A DNA stretch of 14,908 nucleotides from CAZQHK01 sp964593455 (GTDB lineage: Bacteria; Muiribacteriota; CAYSPT01): contig CAZQHK010000059.1 in assembly GCA_964593455.1 (NCBI GenBank), positions 1 to 14,908 on the forward strand. Direction: 5' to 3'. The translations under genes were made by a program, and so were the position numbers. The first letter of the stretch is position 1. Every line of letters begins with the position of its first letter. The notes below the pieces were generated by a model that did not search any database, was not told the DNA's origin, and saw nothing but the letters and a program-made list of their open reading frames with translations. Below are positions 1 through 7,924 of the stretch, piece after piece.

Positions 1-2
1 AA

Positions 3-542
3 GTTTTCGTTGATCCCAGAGAATCAATCTTCTTAGATGAAGCCAAGCTCGTTTTAAAAGCCTTTAGGTCACCCGAAGCATTGGACAGTATCGTTCGGCA
101 ATTTAATATCCAAACTATACTCGTCAAAATTCCAGAAACTCGATTCATCCAGGGTTACGGTTTTCTTGATCTTATTGAAGCGTTTTTTCCCAAGGAAGAT
201 TGGGCTTTAGTTTTTTTTGATGAAATTTCTATTGTAGTATTGAAACGAATTCCTGCTCATCAAAAAACAATCGAACAATTTGAATATAAATATCTGAAAC
301 CAAATCTACCTCATTTTCTCCTTTTTCAGGAACACAAAGATCACTCGGTTTTTAAAGAAGAACTCGACCGCTGTTTTAAGTTAATGCCCGAAAACTTTTA
401 TGGTTTATTAGCAAACTCAACCTATGCTCGCTTGTATAACGATCAATCCAAAATAGAGGAAATAAAACCAATTTTATCCAAATTATCAAAACGTTTCCCC
501 GAAAACCAACATCTCAAGAGGGAGTTAAAATTACTTCAATGA
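3..542 (+). CDS. C-terminal part of a membrane protein, probably GT-C/PMT-like glycosyltransferase (5' truncated by window edge)
   Basis: The reading frame is open to the left edge, so this is the end of a longer gene; an in-frame TTG at 81 is unlikely to be the real start. The visible part begins with FVDPRES, followed by a segment ending in WALVFFDEISIVVLKR. That arrangement (a 'VDxR' strand, a helix that names the residue's own region, then 'W..V..DD.. .VYLKR') is what I know from the soluble C-terminal domain of large multi-pass glycosyltransferase-like (PMT/ArnT-type) membrane proteins. The last ~50 residues (PENFYGLLANSTYARLY...) look like a helical TPR-type repeat pair. No membrane segment lies in the visible portion, so the family call rests on the tail alone. 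The codons are clearly more AT-rich than those of the genes downstream. The call is inference from pattern memory, moderately weak; the coding status is solid. Confidence 0.55.
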   Translation, partial: VFVDPRESIFLDEAKLVLKAFRSPEALDSIVRQFNIQTILVKIPETRFIQGYGFLDLIEAFFPKEDWALVFFDEISIVVLKRIPAHQKTIEQFEYKYLKPNLPHFLLFQEHKDHSVFKEELDRCFKLMPENFYGLLANSTYARLYNDQSKIEEIKPILSKLSKRFPENQHLKRELKLLQ

Positions 543-712
543 TCAAAACACCAACAACTCTTATCCTGTGTATGTCTAACTATCCAATTAGTAGTACGTG
601 CCCAAAGCATGGCTCGACTTTCAATATGTCATCTTCATGAAAATGCTGAAGAATTTAATCACCTGGAGTATAATGGGAAAGTATTCAACACATAGGTTGA
701 GAGGTTTATACT
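543..712 (+). promoter_or_regulatory. Intergenic region with candidate promoter for the TRAP operon
   Basis: This 170-nt gap holds no ORF I can support. An exact TATAAT lies at 669-674, with a weak CTGAAG 17 nt upstream (646-651) as a possible -35. A purine-rich GAGAGG lies about 9 nt before the GTG start at 713 and can serve as ribosome binding site. The spacing is plausible for a sigma-70-type promoter of the TAXI-TRAP operon, but the -35 is poor and no operator is evident. Confidence 0.35.
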
Positions 713-1711
713 GTGAGATGGAATAACTTCATAGCTATTTTTATCAGTGCCGGCCTTCTTTTGGGAGGATGCGGGGCACAGCAGACCACTTTTGTAACAA
801 TTGGCACCGGAGGGGTGACCGGCGTATATTACCCGACAGGCGGCGCTATCAGCAGAATGGTGAATAATAAAAGAGAAACGTATGGTATCAAGGCCACAGT
901 CGAGTCAACAGGAGGTTCTGTTTATAACATCAATGCCGTATTGAACGGAGACCTTGACTTCGGTGTCGCTCAGTCCGACAGACAGTATCAGGCCTGTTTT
1001 GGATATGCCGAATGGGCCAAAGAAGGGAAGCAAAAAGATTTACGGTCGGTGTTTTCCATCCATCCGGAGTCAATAACATTGATTGCCGCCGATGGCAAAG
1101 GGATCAAGAATATCAAGGATTTAAAAGGGAAACGGGTAAATCTTGGCAATCCCGGATCCGGGCAGTTGCAAAATTCCAGGGATGTCTTGACCGCGATAGG
1201 ACTCTCGGAAAAAGATATCATTCCGGAGTATGTAAAAGCCGTAGAGGCTCCCGGCCTCCTGCAGGATGAAAGAATCGAGTCGCTCTTTTACACTGTCGGC
1301 CACCCGAACGGTAATATTAAAGAGGCGACATCAGGAAGGATCAAAGTGTTTATCGTCCCGGTCAAAGGTCCGGGGATTGATACGATGCTGGAAAAATTCC
1401 CCTATTATGCCAGGACGGTTATTCCGCAGGAATTCTATCCGAATGCGCTCAACATCGAAGATGTGGAAACGGTTGGAGTGAAAGCAACATTTGTCACGGC
1501 CAAACAGGTTGATGAGAATATTGTATATGCAATAACCAGAGAAGTTTTCGAAAATATTAAGGAGTTCAAAACTCTCCACCCGGCTTTCCGGGGGTTGACA
1601 CGAGAAAAAATGCTGGAAGGACTTTCCGCGCCTGTTCATAAGGGTGCCTTGCGATACTATGAAGAAGCCGGGTTAGTAAAGTTCCTTGATCCCAGACTTA
1701 TCGTCAAATAA
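713..1711 (+). CDS. TAXI-family TRAP transporter solute receptor, lipoprotein type
   Basis: Extracytoplasmic binding protein of a TRAP (tripartite ATP-independent periplasmic) transporter. It captures an organic anion and hands it to the permease encoded next. The mature N terminus (FVTIGTGGVTGVYYPTGG, about residues 27-44) is the hallmark of the TAXI subfamily, followed by an 'ESTGGSVYNINAV..GDLDFGVAQSD' segment and 'LKGKRVNLGNPGSG', both typical. The length, 332 aa, is normal. The N terminus is a short signal peptide ending LLLGGC, with a lipobox (L17-G-G-C20), so the receptor is probably lipid-anchored rather than free. Residue +2 is Gly, not Asp. GTG start with a GAGAGG-like site upstream. 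The next gene's ATG follows the stop by one base, so the two are co-transcribed. The substrate cannot be read from sequence; glutamate/2-oxoglutarate-type dicarboxylates are known for some TAXI systems. Confidence 0.93.
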   Translation: MRWNNFIAIFISAGLLLGGCGAQQTTFVTIGTGGVTGVYYPTGGAISRMVNNKRETYGIKATVESTGGSVYNINAVLNGDLDFGVAQSDRQYQACFGYAEWAKEGKQKDLRSVFSIHPESITLIAADGKGIKNIKDLKGKRVNLGNPGSGQLQNSRDVLTAIGLSEKDIIPEYVKAVEAPGLLQDERIESLFYTVGHPNGNIKEATSGRIKVFIVPVKGPGIDTMLEKFPYYARTVIPQEFYPNALNIEDVETVGVKATFVTAKQVDENIVYAITREVFENIKEFKTLHPAFRGLTREKMLEGLSAPVHKGALRYYEEAGLVKFLDPRLIVK

Positions 1712-1712
1712 A

Positions 1713-3713
1713 ATGGCTGATTTACTGGTGAGTAAAGAAGGCTCCGGATCACGAAAAAAAATCGATCGCATCATTGTGACCGTGATTGCAATTTCCTGGG
1801 CTTTGTGGCAGCTCGCTTTACCCCGCTTACTGATTCTTGACAGCCTGAAAATCAGAGCAATCCATCTTGCTTTCGCAGTCACTCTCGTTTTTTTGACGAA
1901 TCCTTTCCGCGCACATAAAGAGAAGATGAAGTCGCTCCACGAACCAGATCACATACCTCTCATCGATTACATCCTGGCTGGACTGGCCGGGCTGGCCGTG
2001 CTGTACATCATGTTTGATTGGACGGGAATCTCGATGAGATTGGGCCGGCCTTTGATGAGAGATGTGATATTCAGTGTCGCCCTGATTATTCTTTTGTTGG
2101 AAGCGTCAAGGAGGGTTATCGGTCCGGCTCTGGCTAGTATCGCTATCTTGTTTTCCCTCTATGCTTTCTTCGGGGCTTACATGCCTTCGATTTTCGCTTT
2201 AAAGGGAATTTCTTTAACAAAATATGTGAGCCAACTGGCGCTTTCCACAGAAGGGATTTATGGCATCCCTCTTGATGTATCAGCCTCGACGGTATTTTTG
2301 TTCGTTTTATTGGGAGCGATGCTTCACCAGGTCGGCGCGGGACAGTTTTTCAACGATCTGGCGCTGTCGTTACTAGGGAAATTCAAAGGGGGACCGGCGA
2401 AGGCAGCGGTGGTATCAAGCGGGTTTACCGGGCTTTTCTCCGGATCCAGCATAGCCAATGTTGTTACCACCGGAACATTTACGATCCCTCTGATGAAAAA
2501 GGTTGGCTATCCGGGCAAGATCGCCGCCGCGACTGAAGTTGCCGCCAGCACAAATGGACAGCTCATGCCGCCGATCATGGGGGCGGCGGCCTTTATTATC
2601 GCCGAATACCTGGCTCTTCCCTATATTGATGTCGTTAAAGCGGCGGTAATCCCGGCGGTCGTTTCGTATTTCGCCTTGTTCTATATTACCCATTTGGAGG
2701 CTTCAAAGCTGGGAATGAAGGGGTTGCCCGAAGAAGAAATCCCTAAATTTAAAACCGTCATGAAAAATGGCTTCTATTTCCTTATACCGTTGGTGGTGCT
2801 GATCTACGACTTGATGGTGTTGCGGCATACGCCTAAAATGGGTGCTTACAAGGCGGTTCTGACGCTGGTGGCGATTGTTTTTGCCCGGGAAATGTTTCGG
2901 GCGCTAAAAAACAGGTCTAATTTTACCGGGGCGATCGTTAAAAGTATTCGCCTTATCGGTGAAGGGCTTTTGGCCGGATCGAAAGACATGCTGGCTGTTG
3001 CCCTGGCCACCGCTACCGCGGGAATCGTGGTCGGTATAGTGACGATGGGCATCGGCAGTATGATCGTCCAGATAGTAGAGATCCTGTCCGCCGGGAATAT
3101 CTTCTTGCTTCTCCTGCTCACCGCGGTTGCCAGTTTAATTCTGGGAATGGGACTTCCGACCACGGCGACGTACATTGTTATGGCGTCTATTACCGTCCCG
3201 GTGATCATCCAATTGAGTGCCCTGAACGGTATCAGTGCGATCCCGGCGATTTCGGCCCATCTGTTCTGTTTCTACTTTGGAATTCTGGCCGATGACACTC
3301 CACCGGTAGGTCTGGCCGCATATGCGGCCGCCGCCATTGCCAAATCCGACCCGGTTCAGACGGGAATACAGGGTTTTTTATATGATTTAAGGACCGCTGT
3401 TATCCCTTTTATGTTTGTCTTTAATCCTGAACTGGTTTTACACGGTGTTGATAATGTCTGGCAGGGATTCCTTATTTTTGGAATGGCTGTACTGGGAGCT
3501 TTTGCTTTTACCAATGCGGTTCAGGGATGGTTTATCGTGAAAAATAAATGGTATGAAGTCCCTCTTTTTCTTATAGCAGCGCTCATATTCTTTTACCCGG
3601 CCTTACTAACGAAAACCTTTCACCTGGATTATAGTCTGAGATATGTAATGAGTTTAGCCGCTGTTGCTCTGTATGCCCTGGCCTATCTGATTCAAAAAAT
3701 AAGATTAACTTGA
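1713..3713 (+). CDS. TRAP transporter permease, fused small and large subunits (DctQM fusion, '4TM/12TM')
   Basis: Ion-gradient-driven inner-membrane permease that works with the TAXI receptor just upstream. From the ATG at 1713 it has 666 residues, the usual size of fused TRAP permeases. An in-frame TTG at 1686 lies inside the receptor gene and has no better ribosome site. The N-terminal part has about four hydrophobic segments, including the 'LLLEASRRVIGPALA' stretch characteristic of fused TAXI-type permeases (DctQ-like). The rest is DctM-like with ~12 helices and the conserved 'FSGSSIANVVTTGTFTIPLM', 'ASTNGQLMPPIMGAAAF' and 'LGMGLPTTATYIVMA' motifs. No frameshift is visible. With the receptor this makes a complete two-gene uptake system; no catabolic gene sits beside it to indicate the substrate. 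Confidence 0.94.
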   Translation: MADLLVSKEGSGSRKKIDRIIVTVIAISWALWQLALPRLLILDSLKIRAIHLAFAVTLVFLTNPFRAHKEKMKSLHEPDHIPLIDYILAGLAGLAVLYIMFDWTGISMRLGRPLMRDVIFSVALIILLLEASRRVIGPALASIAILFSLYAFFGAYMPSIFALKGISLTKYVSQLALSTEGIYGIPLDVSASTVFLFVLLGAMLHQVGAGQFFNDLALSLLGKFKGGPAKAAVVSSGFTGLFSGSSIANVVTTGTFTIPLMKKVGYPGKIAAATEVAASTNGQLMPPIMGAAAFIIAEYLALPYIDVVKAAVIPAVVSYFALFYITHLEASKLGMKGLPEEEIPKFKTVMKNGFYFLIPLVVLIYDLMVLRHTPKMGAYKAVLTLVAIVFAREMFRALKNRSNFTGAIVKSIRLIGEGLLAGSKDMLAVALATATAGIVVGIVTMGIGSMIVQIVEILSAGNIFLLLLLTAVASLILGMGLPTTATYIVMASITVPVIIQLSALNGISAIPAISAHLFCFYFGILADDTPPVGLAAYAAAAIAKSDPVQTGIQGFLYDLRTAVIPFMFVFNPELVLHGVDNVWQGFLIFGMAVLGAFAFTNAVQGWFIVKNKWYEVPLFLIAALIFFYPALLTKTFHLDYSLRYVMSLAAVALYALAYLIQKIRLT

Positions 3714-3752
3714 AAGATTGGCCCATCGACTTGCTTCCCGGTAAATAGTTTT

Positions 3753-3840
3753 GTGAGGCCGCAGCTTGACAATAATGTGTATATTCGGCATATTGCTAAT
3801 AGTGCGGATAATTCGGATAGTTGGAGGGAAACTGCCTGCT
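3753..3840 (+). other. Remnant of first half of the HTH domain, out of frame with the receiver
   Basis: Starting at GTG 3753, frame +3 reads V-R-P-Q-L-D-N-N-V-Y-I-R-H-I-A-N-S-A-D-N-S-D-S-W-R-E. I compare this with the usual 'Y-I-x-x-I-A-x-x-L-x-V-S-x-D-T-V-x-R-W-x-x-x-G-K-L-P-A-Y-R-T-P-G-G-H' of excisionase-like HTH domains. The IA and the W align but about four residues between them are missing, and the frame changes just after the Trp into GKLPAYRTPGGH. The simplest reading is a short deletion plus an indel that disabled DNA binding; a sequencing or assembly error could produce part of this. Confidence 0.5.
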
Positions 3841-4329
3841 TATCGAACTCCGGGCGGGCATCGTCGGATTCTTCGAAAGGAACTTCTGGCCTTTCTGAAA
3901 AAGTACAATATGCCAATACACGAGGATCTCGAGGAGAGGAAAAAAATTAAAATCCTGGTGGTTGATGATGATGAAAACGTTACCAGGCTGGTTGAACGTA
4001 GTCTGCGAAAATCGGAGGAGCATTACCAGGTATCATCAGTCCGGGATGGAATTGAAGCTATGCTGAAAATAGGAAGGGAGATACCGGATCTCCTCATACT
4101 GGATATATTTATGCCAGGGATGAATGGCTTGGAGGTCTGTAAAAAACTTAACGAAAATCCTGTTTTTAGTGGAATAAAGATTATCGCTATCTCCGGCCAA
4201 AACATTGAACAAACAAGAGAAAGAATTCTGACCTGCGGAGCAGATGTGTTTCTTCCTAAACCTTTTACTCCAGAATGTTTGCATGAAAAGGTGAGAGATG
4301 TTCTCTATTCAATGAGAGAAAGGGGATAA
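3766..4329 (+). CDS. Response regulator with N-terminal excisionase/MerR-like HTH; HTH region damaged
   Basis: The C-terminal ~125 residues form an intact receiver domain: acidic triad D-D-D at 3964-3972, phospho-acceptor Asp at 4102-4104 (LLILDIFMPGMNG), Ser at 4192-4194 and Lys at 4258-4260 (LPKPF). Before it lies 'GKLPAYRTPGGHRRILRKELLAFLKK', the second half of an excisionase/MerR-type winged HTH (HTH_17-like), so the parent architecture is HTH-receiver. The first half is missing in this frame: residues 1-20 read as hydrophobic nonsense (CIFGILLIVRIIRIV). In the frame that starts at GTG 3753 the DNA reads VYIRHIAN..., ending near W-R-E, which fits the expected start of the HTH but is about four residues too short and out of frame. 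Translation may really begin at ATG 3910, giving a lone receiver. It is probably paired with the kinase remnant downstream. Confidence 0.75.
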   Translation: MTIMCIFGILLIVRIIRIVGGKLPAYRTPGGHRRILRKELLAFLKKYNMPIHEDLEERKKIKILVVDDDENVTRLVERSLRKSEEHYQVSSVRDGIEAMLKIGREIPDLLILDIFMPGMNGLEVCKKLNENPVFSGIKIIAISGQNIEQTRERILTCGADVFLPKPFTPECLHEKVRDVLYSMRERG

Positions 4330-4335
4330 CGTAAG

Positions 4336-4761
4336 GTGAAAACAGAGGTTGCCATAAAAGATATCTCTCAACACCAGGATGTGGAAGAGACATTAATTTC
4401 AGCTCAGGAATACGTCAGAAACATTATTGACAGTTCGCTGGATATGATCATTTCCGTAGATAGCAAACGAAGAATTGTAGAGTTTAACAGGGCCGCGCAG
4501 AAGAAGTTCGGCTACTGTAAGGAAGAGGTCTTTGGTAAAAATGGTATCGAATTGGTTGAATATCTTCTCTCCCTTGATCCTTCATTGGGAGTTGTTCTGT
4601 GCAGCGGTTATACGGATCGGAAGTTGCAGTTCATGGTAGTTTCGGAGAAAAAATATAAATTCATTCGAAAACCTTACTCGATCGACGACTTGTGTATGGC
4701 TATTCGTGAAGTTATTGAATCGAAAATCATTACAAAGAAACACCGTCATGAAATATATTGA
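4336..4761 (+). pseudogene. Collapsed hybrid sensor kinase remnant: PAS domain fused to the C-terminal half of a receiver
   Basis: Residues ~1-20 (KDISQHQDVEETL) look like the end of one PAS/PAC unit plus a coiled linker. Residues ~21-68 are the N-terminal half of a PAS domain (IIDSSLDMIISVDSKRRIVEFNRAAQKKFGY...EEVFGK). From residue ~69 the sequence jumps to NGIELVEYLLSLDPSLGVVLCSGY...IRKPYSIDDLCMAIREVI, the C-terminal half of a receiver domain. The rest of PAS, the HisKA dimerisation helix, the HATPase domain and the receiver's phospho-acceptor Asp are absent, so no kinase or phosphorelay function is possible. The frame survives across the junction near 4537-4545. The gene lies 6 nt after the response regulator and overlaps the next start by 14 nt. 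It uses a GTG start and has no convincing Shine-Dalgarno. It could still be expressed as a small protein. Confidence 0.75.
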
Positions 4762-5611
4762 TCCATTATTCCGGCCACCTGCCGAAGCAAATAACCTGAT
4801 ATTTCAGGTAGCGTATGGCTGTCCTCATAACTGCTGTCGTTTTTGTGCGATGTACAAAACAGTGCGATATTCACAACGTGATCCTGATGAAGTATTTGCG
4901 GAATTCGCAAAAACTGCCCAAAAATATTCTAAAACCCGCAGAATTTTTCTGGCCGACGGAGATGTGATGTTTCTGGAATTTGATTACTTAAAATCCATAC
5001 TCCAAGAACTCAATAAACTTTTCCCTCGGTTAACCCGGGTAAATGTTTATGCCAACGGTAGCTCAATTCTGAAAACCCCCCTCTCCCAACTTACTGAATT
5101 ACGCGAATTAAAACTTCATACCGTATATCTTGGCCTGGAATCAGGAGACGAAGAAGTTCTGAAAAAAGTTAATAAAAGAGAAACTGCCCAGGAAATGACC
5201 GATGCGGTGCGAATTTCGCAAAAAGCCGGCCTGCGTTGTTCGGTTATGGTTCTTCTCGGGCTCGCCGGAAAAGAAGGATCTGAACAGCATGCTGTCAAAA
5301 CAGCCAAAATCATCAATCAAATGCAACCCAGATTACTCTCAGCTCTGCGGTTCATTGAAGTTGCTGACGGACTGATATTTGATGATTATAATCCTGTAAC
5401 CGAATACGAAGCTGTTTGCGAACTTCGCAATATCATTGCCGGACTTGAGCTGGACGGCACGGTTTTCCGGGCCAATCACACCTCAAATCCCATTCCTTTG
5501 GAAGGCCGTTTTCCGAAAGACAAGGCAAGCCTGGTTCAATTCTTGGATCAACAAATAAACTCCGGAATGCTGGATAAAAAAGGCCTGGGAAGAGTGCCGA
5601 TGTGGTTGTAA
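4748..5611 (+). CDS. Radical SAM protein
   Basis: A 287-residue protein from ATG 4748. A GTG at 4706 is in frame but lies deep inside the preceding remnant. The iron-sulfur motif is near the N terminus: YGCPHNCCRFCAMYK, with Cys at 25, 29, 30 and 33. Spacing C25-x4-C30-x2-C33 matches the 'GCxHNxCxFCxMYK' subgroup of radical SAM enzymes rather than the textbook Cx3Cx2C. The rest fits a TIM-barrel-like core: 'RIFLADGDVMFLEF' (second strand, GD.. motif), 'RVNVYANGSSI', 'LKLHTVYLGLESGDEEVLKKVNK' and 'AGLRCSVMVLLGLAGKEGS' (the SAM-binding strands 3-5). This subgroup is widespread in anaerobes, but its reaction is not known to me, so no substrate is assigned. It overlaps the kinase remnant and has a weak ribosome site. 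Confidence 0.88.
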   Translation: MKYIDPLFRPPAEANNLIFQVAYGCPHNCCRFCAMYKTVRYSQRDPDEVFAEFAKTAQKYSKTRRIFLADGDVMFLEFDYLKSILQELNKLFPRLTRVNVYANGSSILKTPLSQLTELRELKLHTVYLGLESGDEEVLKKVNKRETAQEMTDAVRISQKAGLRCSVMVLLGLAGKEGSEQHAVKTAKIINQMQPRLLSALRFIEVADGLIFDDYNPVTEYEAVCELRNIIAGLELDGTVFRANHTSNPIPLEGRFPKDKASLVQFLDQQINSGMLDKKGLGRVPMWL

Positions 5612-5889
5612 TTAAGCCGCTTTAAGTTCCGCGGAGACAGCCTCTAGTTCTCCTTAACAAATACCCGCCACCATTGCATCTACAGCAATCGCCAGTGAAA
5701 CACATACATTGCTGCAAGACAATGGAAAGAGTTCCTCTGGTTACTGGGGCAATGCTCAAGCTGGAATGTGTACTAAAGCCGGATAAACTTTCGATAGACT
5801 TATGATAATAATAATCACTATTATAATTATGGAAAGTAGTATAGAATGGAAGTCTCCGGAGCAATCATACAAAGCCTCATGCTGAACGG
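5612..5889 (+). promoter_or_regulatory. Intergenic gap with AT-rich stretch and candidate -10 before the LolA-ABC operon
   Basis: No gene or RNA is recognisable in these 278 nt. An AT-rich tract at 5800-5830, within otherwise GC-richer surroundings, contains an exact TATAAT at 5822-5827. The best partner, TTATGA at 5800-5805 with 16-nt spacing, matches a -35 only weakly. It is the natural promoter position for the five-gene block that follows, because no earlier gene reads close to it. No convincing rho-independent terminator is visible after the radical SAM gene. Confidence 0.3.
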
Positions 5890-5898
5890 GTGAAGCTA

Positions 5899-6684
5899 AT
5901 GGACAGGTACTTGAGAGTTTTCCTGGTGATGACGTTTCTGCTGGCAATGCTTCAGCCGTATCCGTCTGCCCTGGCACAGCCCGCGGATAAGGTCCCCGAG
6001 TTCGATCTGCAGGAGACTATCCGGTATTTCGAGGATCTGTACCGGGCTGAAAGCAGTCGGGCGCGGATACGGTTCACGGTGAAACGGCCGCGGAACACCA
6101 GGACTCTGATGATGCAGGCTTGGAGCAAAGGCCAGGACAAGTCGCTTATCGTTATCGAGAAACCGGCCCGGGAGGCGGGGATCACTACCCTGCGGGTGGA
6201 AGAAAACCTTTGGAATTACCTGCCCCGTATCTCCCGGACCATACGGATTCCTCCCTCTATGCTTCGGGGGGCCTGGATGGGGAGCGATTTCACCAACGAC
6301 GACCTGGTCAAGGAGTCGTCCTACCAAAACGATTTTACCTACTCTCTCAAGGGTCGCTCCGTTGATCCGCCGGGATGGCGCATCGAGTTTAAAGCCAAAC
6401 CGGAGATGGTGGGGCTCTGGGAGCGGATTGAACTGGTGGTTAGCGAAGACGGGAAGATTCCGCTGCTGGAGGAGTTTTATGACCGAAAAAACCGCCTTTC
6501 ACGGGTCATGGTATTCGACCAGATAGTGGAGTTCGATGGGCGGCGGATGCCTTCCCGGCTGACAGTCACTCCCACTCGCGAGACCGGCAAATGGACAGAA
6601 GTTAAGTACCTGGACATCGATTTCAACATCGACGTCCCGGAAAACACCTTCAGCCTGTCACGGCTGGAACGTAAACGGCGGTGA
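5899..6684 (+). CDS. LolA-like outer-membrane lipoprotein-sorting protein (periplasmic)
   Basis: A secreted 261-residue protein; the signal peptide (YLRVFLVMTFLLAML...SALA|Q) runs to about residue 26. The mature part has the hallmark sequence of the LolA-like family annotated as outer membrane lipoprotein-sorting protein: 'FTVKRPRNTRTLMMQAWSKG', 'VIEKPAREAGITTLRVEENLWNYLPRISRTIRIPPSM' and 'GAWMGSDFTNDDLVKES'. These proteins adopt a half-open barrel that carries a lipid-modified or hydrophobic cargo; this subfamily is distinct from classical LolA and its cargo is unknown. ATG 5899 is chosen because GGGTGA precedes it at short distance; a GTG at 5890 would add three residues. The stop is 7 nt before the first permease, which marks an operon with the ABC transporter and suggests joint cargo handling. 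Confidence 0.88.
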   Translation: MDRYLRVFLVMTFLLAMLQPYPSALAQPADKVPEFDLQETIRYFEDLYRAESSRARIRFTVKRPRNTRTLMMQAWSKGQDKSLIVIEKPAREAGITTLRVEENLWNYLPRISRTIRIPPSMLRGAWMGSDFTNDDLVKESSYQNDFTYSLKGRSVDPPGWRIEFKAKPEMVGLWERIELVVSEDGKIPLLEEFYDRKNRLSRVMVFDQIVEFDGRRMPSRLTVTPTRETGKWTEVKYLDIDFNIDVPENTFSLSRLERKRR

Positions 6685-6691
6685 ACATCCC

Positions 6692-7924
6692 GTGCAGTTC
6701 AGCACGACAAAAATAGCCTGGCGTAATCTGGGCCGCAACCGGAAAAGGACGGCCATGGCCCTGGCGGCCATCTTCCTTGGTATCGTGGGAGTCCTTCTCT
6801 ACTACGGAATTATGAACGGGTTCATGGACATTCTCTTCGACCTGGTGACCGGCCCCCTGGTGGGACATGTCCAGATCCACGTACCCGGGTGGCGAGACGA
6901 GCGGGCTATCGATCTTTTCATCGAGGATGCCGCTCATGTGTTGGCCGCCATCCGCCGGTACGAGACAGTACACCAGGCGGCGCCTCGGAACTTCGCACCG
7001 GTGCTGGCGGCGGTGAAGGAGGACGCCTTCACCGCGGTGGTGGTAGGGATCGACGAAGCAGCGGAATCCGGTCACTCCGGCCTGCTCGGTAGCGCCGGCA
7101 GCGGGCAGATAGGCAATCACCGGATCCTGGTGGGACAAGGACTGGCTGCCCGGCTGGGCATCGAAGTGGGACATGAGATGGCCATCATCGGACAGGCCGC
7201 CGACGGGTCCATCGCCAACGACCTGTACACCGTGGCCGGTATCATCAGCAGTAACGTGGAAATCGTAAACAGAAACGGCATGGTCATGAGCCTGACCGAC
7301 TCGCAGGAACTGCTCATGATGCCCGGGAGTGTCCACGAGATCGTCATCCGGCTCCGGCGTTCGGATGACGTGCCGGTCCTGCTGGAACAGATGGCCGCCG
7401 ATCCGCTGTTGGCGGACATGGAGGCGGTTTCCTGGGACCAGGTGATGCCGGATATCGCCACCGCTCTGGAGTTTAGCTACATCTTCAGCCTGATCATCCT
7501 GGTATTGATGCTGGTGGCGGCGGCGGCGGGTATCGCCAACACCATGATGATGGCGACCTTCGAGCGGACCCACGAGTTCGGGATGTTGATGGCTCTGGGG
7601 TGCTCGCCGAAAAAAATTGTCAGTCTGATTTTATGTGAAGCGGCTATCCTGGGGATGGTGGGCGCGGTGGTCGGCGCCGTGCTTGGACTCGGATTAGTCT
7701 GTTATGCAGGGACCACCGGCATCGACTTCGCCGCCATGGGCGGTGAAGCAGCCCGGGATATCTCTTCCCAGGGAATGATCATTCCCATGATTGTATACCC
7801 GCGGTTGAACCCGAGCGACATCATTATCTGCACGCTGGCGGTACTGCTCACGTCTATTCTGGCCACCATCTGGCCGGCGATCCACGCCGTGAGCCTGGAA
7901 CCGGTGGAGGCGATGCGCTCGTGA
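6692..7924 (+). CDS. ABC transporter permease, FtsX/LolC-E-MacB type (first of pair)
   Basis: A 410-residue inner-membrane subunit with the classic four-helix FtsX layout. TM1 spans ~20-43, followed by a periplasmic domain of about 215 residues (~44-260) and three helices at ~261-285, ~309-340 and ~377-400. The coupling-helix region 'ANTMMMATFERTHEFGMLMALGCSPKKI' between TM2 and TM3 is diagnostic of LolCE/MacB-like permeases. The N terminus (KIAWRNLGRNRKRTAMA) is also typical. Such complexes do not pump through a membrane channel; they use ATP to extract lipoproteins or drive periplasmic partners mechanically. The GTG start is 7 nt after the LolA-like gene, and the stop overlaps the next start (GTGA), so translation is coupled. 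The antisense ORFs here are GC-bias shadows. Confidence 0.92.
   Translation: MQFSTTKIAWRNLGRNRKRTAMALAAIFLGIVGVLLYYGIMNGFMDILFDLVTGPLVGHVQIHVPGWRDERAIDLFIEDAAHVLAAIRRYETVHQAAPRNFAPVLAAVKEDAFTAVVVGIDEAAESGHSGLLGSAGSGQIGNHRILVGQGLAARLGIEVGHEMAIIGQAADGSIANDLYTVAGIISSNVEIVNRNGMVMSLTDSQELLMMPGSVHEIVIRLRRSDDVPVLLEQMAADPLLADMEAVSWDQVMPDIATALEFSYIFSLIILVLMLVAAAAGIANTMMMATFERTHEFGMLMALGCSPKKIVSLILCEAAILGMVGAVVGAVLGLGLVCYAGTTGIDFAAMGGEAARDISSQGMIIPMIVYPRLNPSDIIICTLAVLLTSILATIWPAIHAVSLEPVEAMRS

Noticed and set aside
4706..4747. Upstream GTG start for the radical SAM gene
   Set aside because: It would add 14 residues inside the preceding remnant; the ATG at 4748 starts directly at the conserved 'MKYIDPLFRPP' region.
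5800..5850. AT-rich near-palindrome as an operator or origin-like element
   Set aside because: Arms pair for only about five bases; simple AT repeats explain it.
6650..7573. Long minus-strand ORF (about 307 codons) opposite the LolA-like/permease genes
   Set aside because: Composition is His/Gln/Gly/Arg-rich nonsense without domains; it is a mirror of GC-rich third-position bias in a clearly coding + strand.
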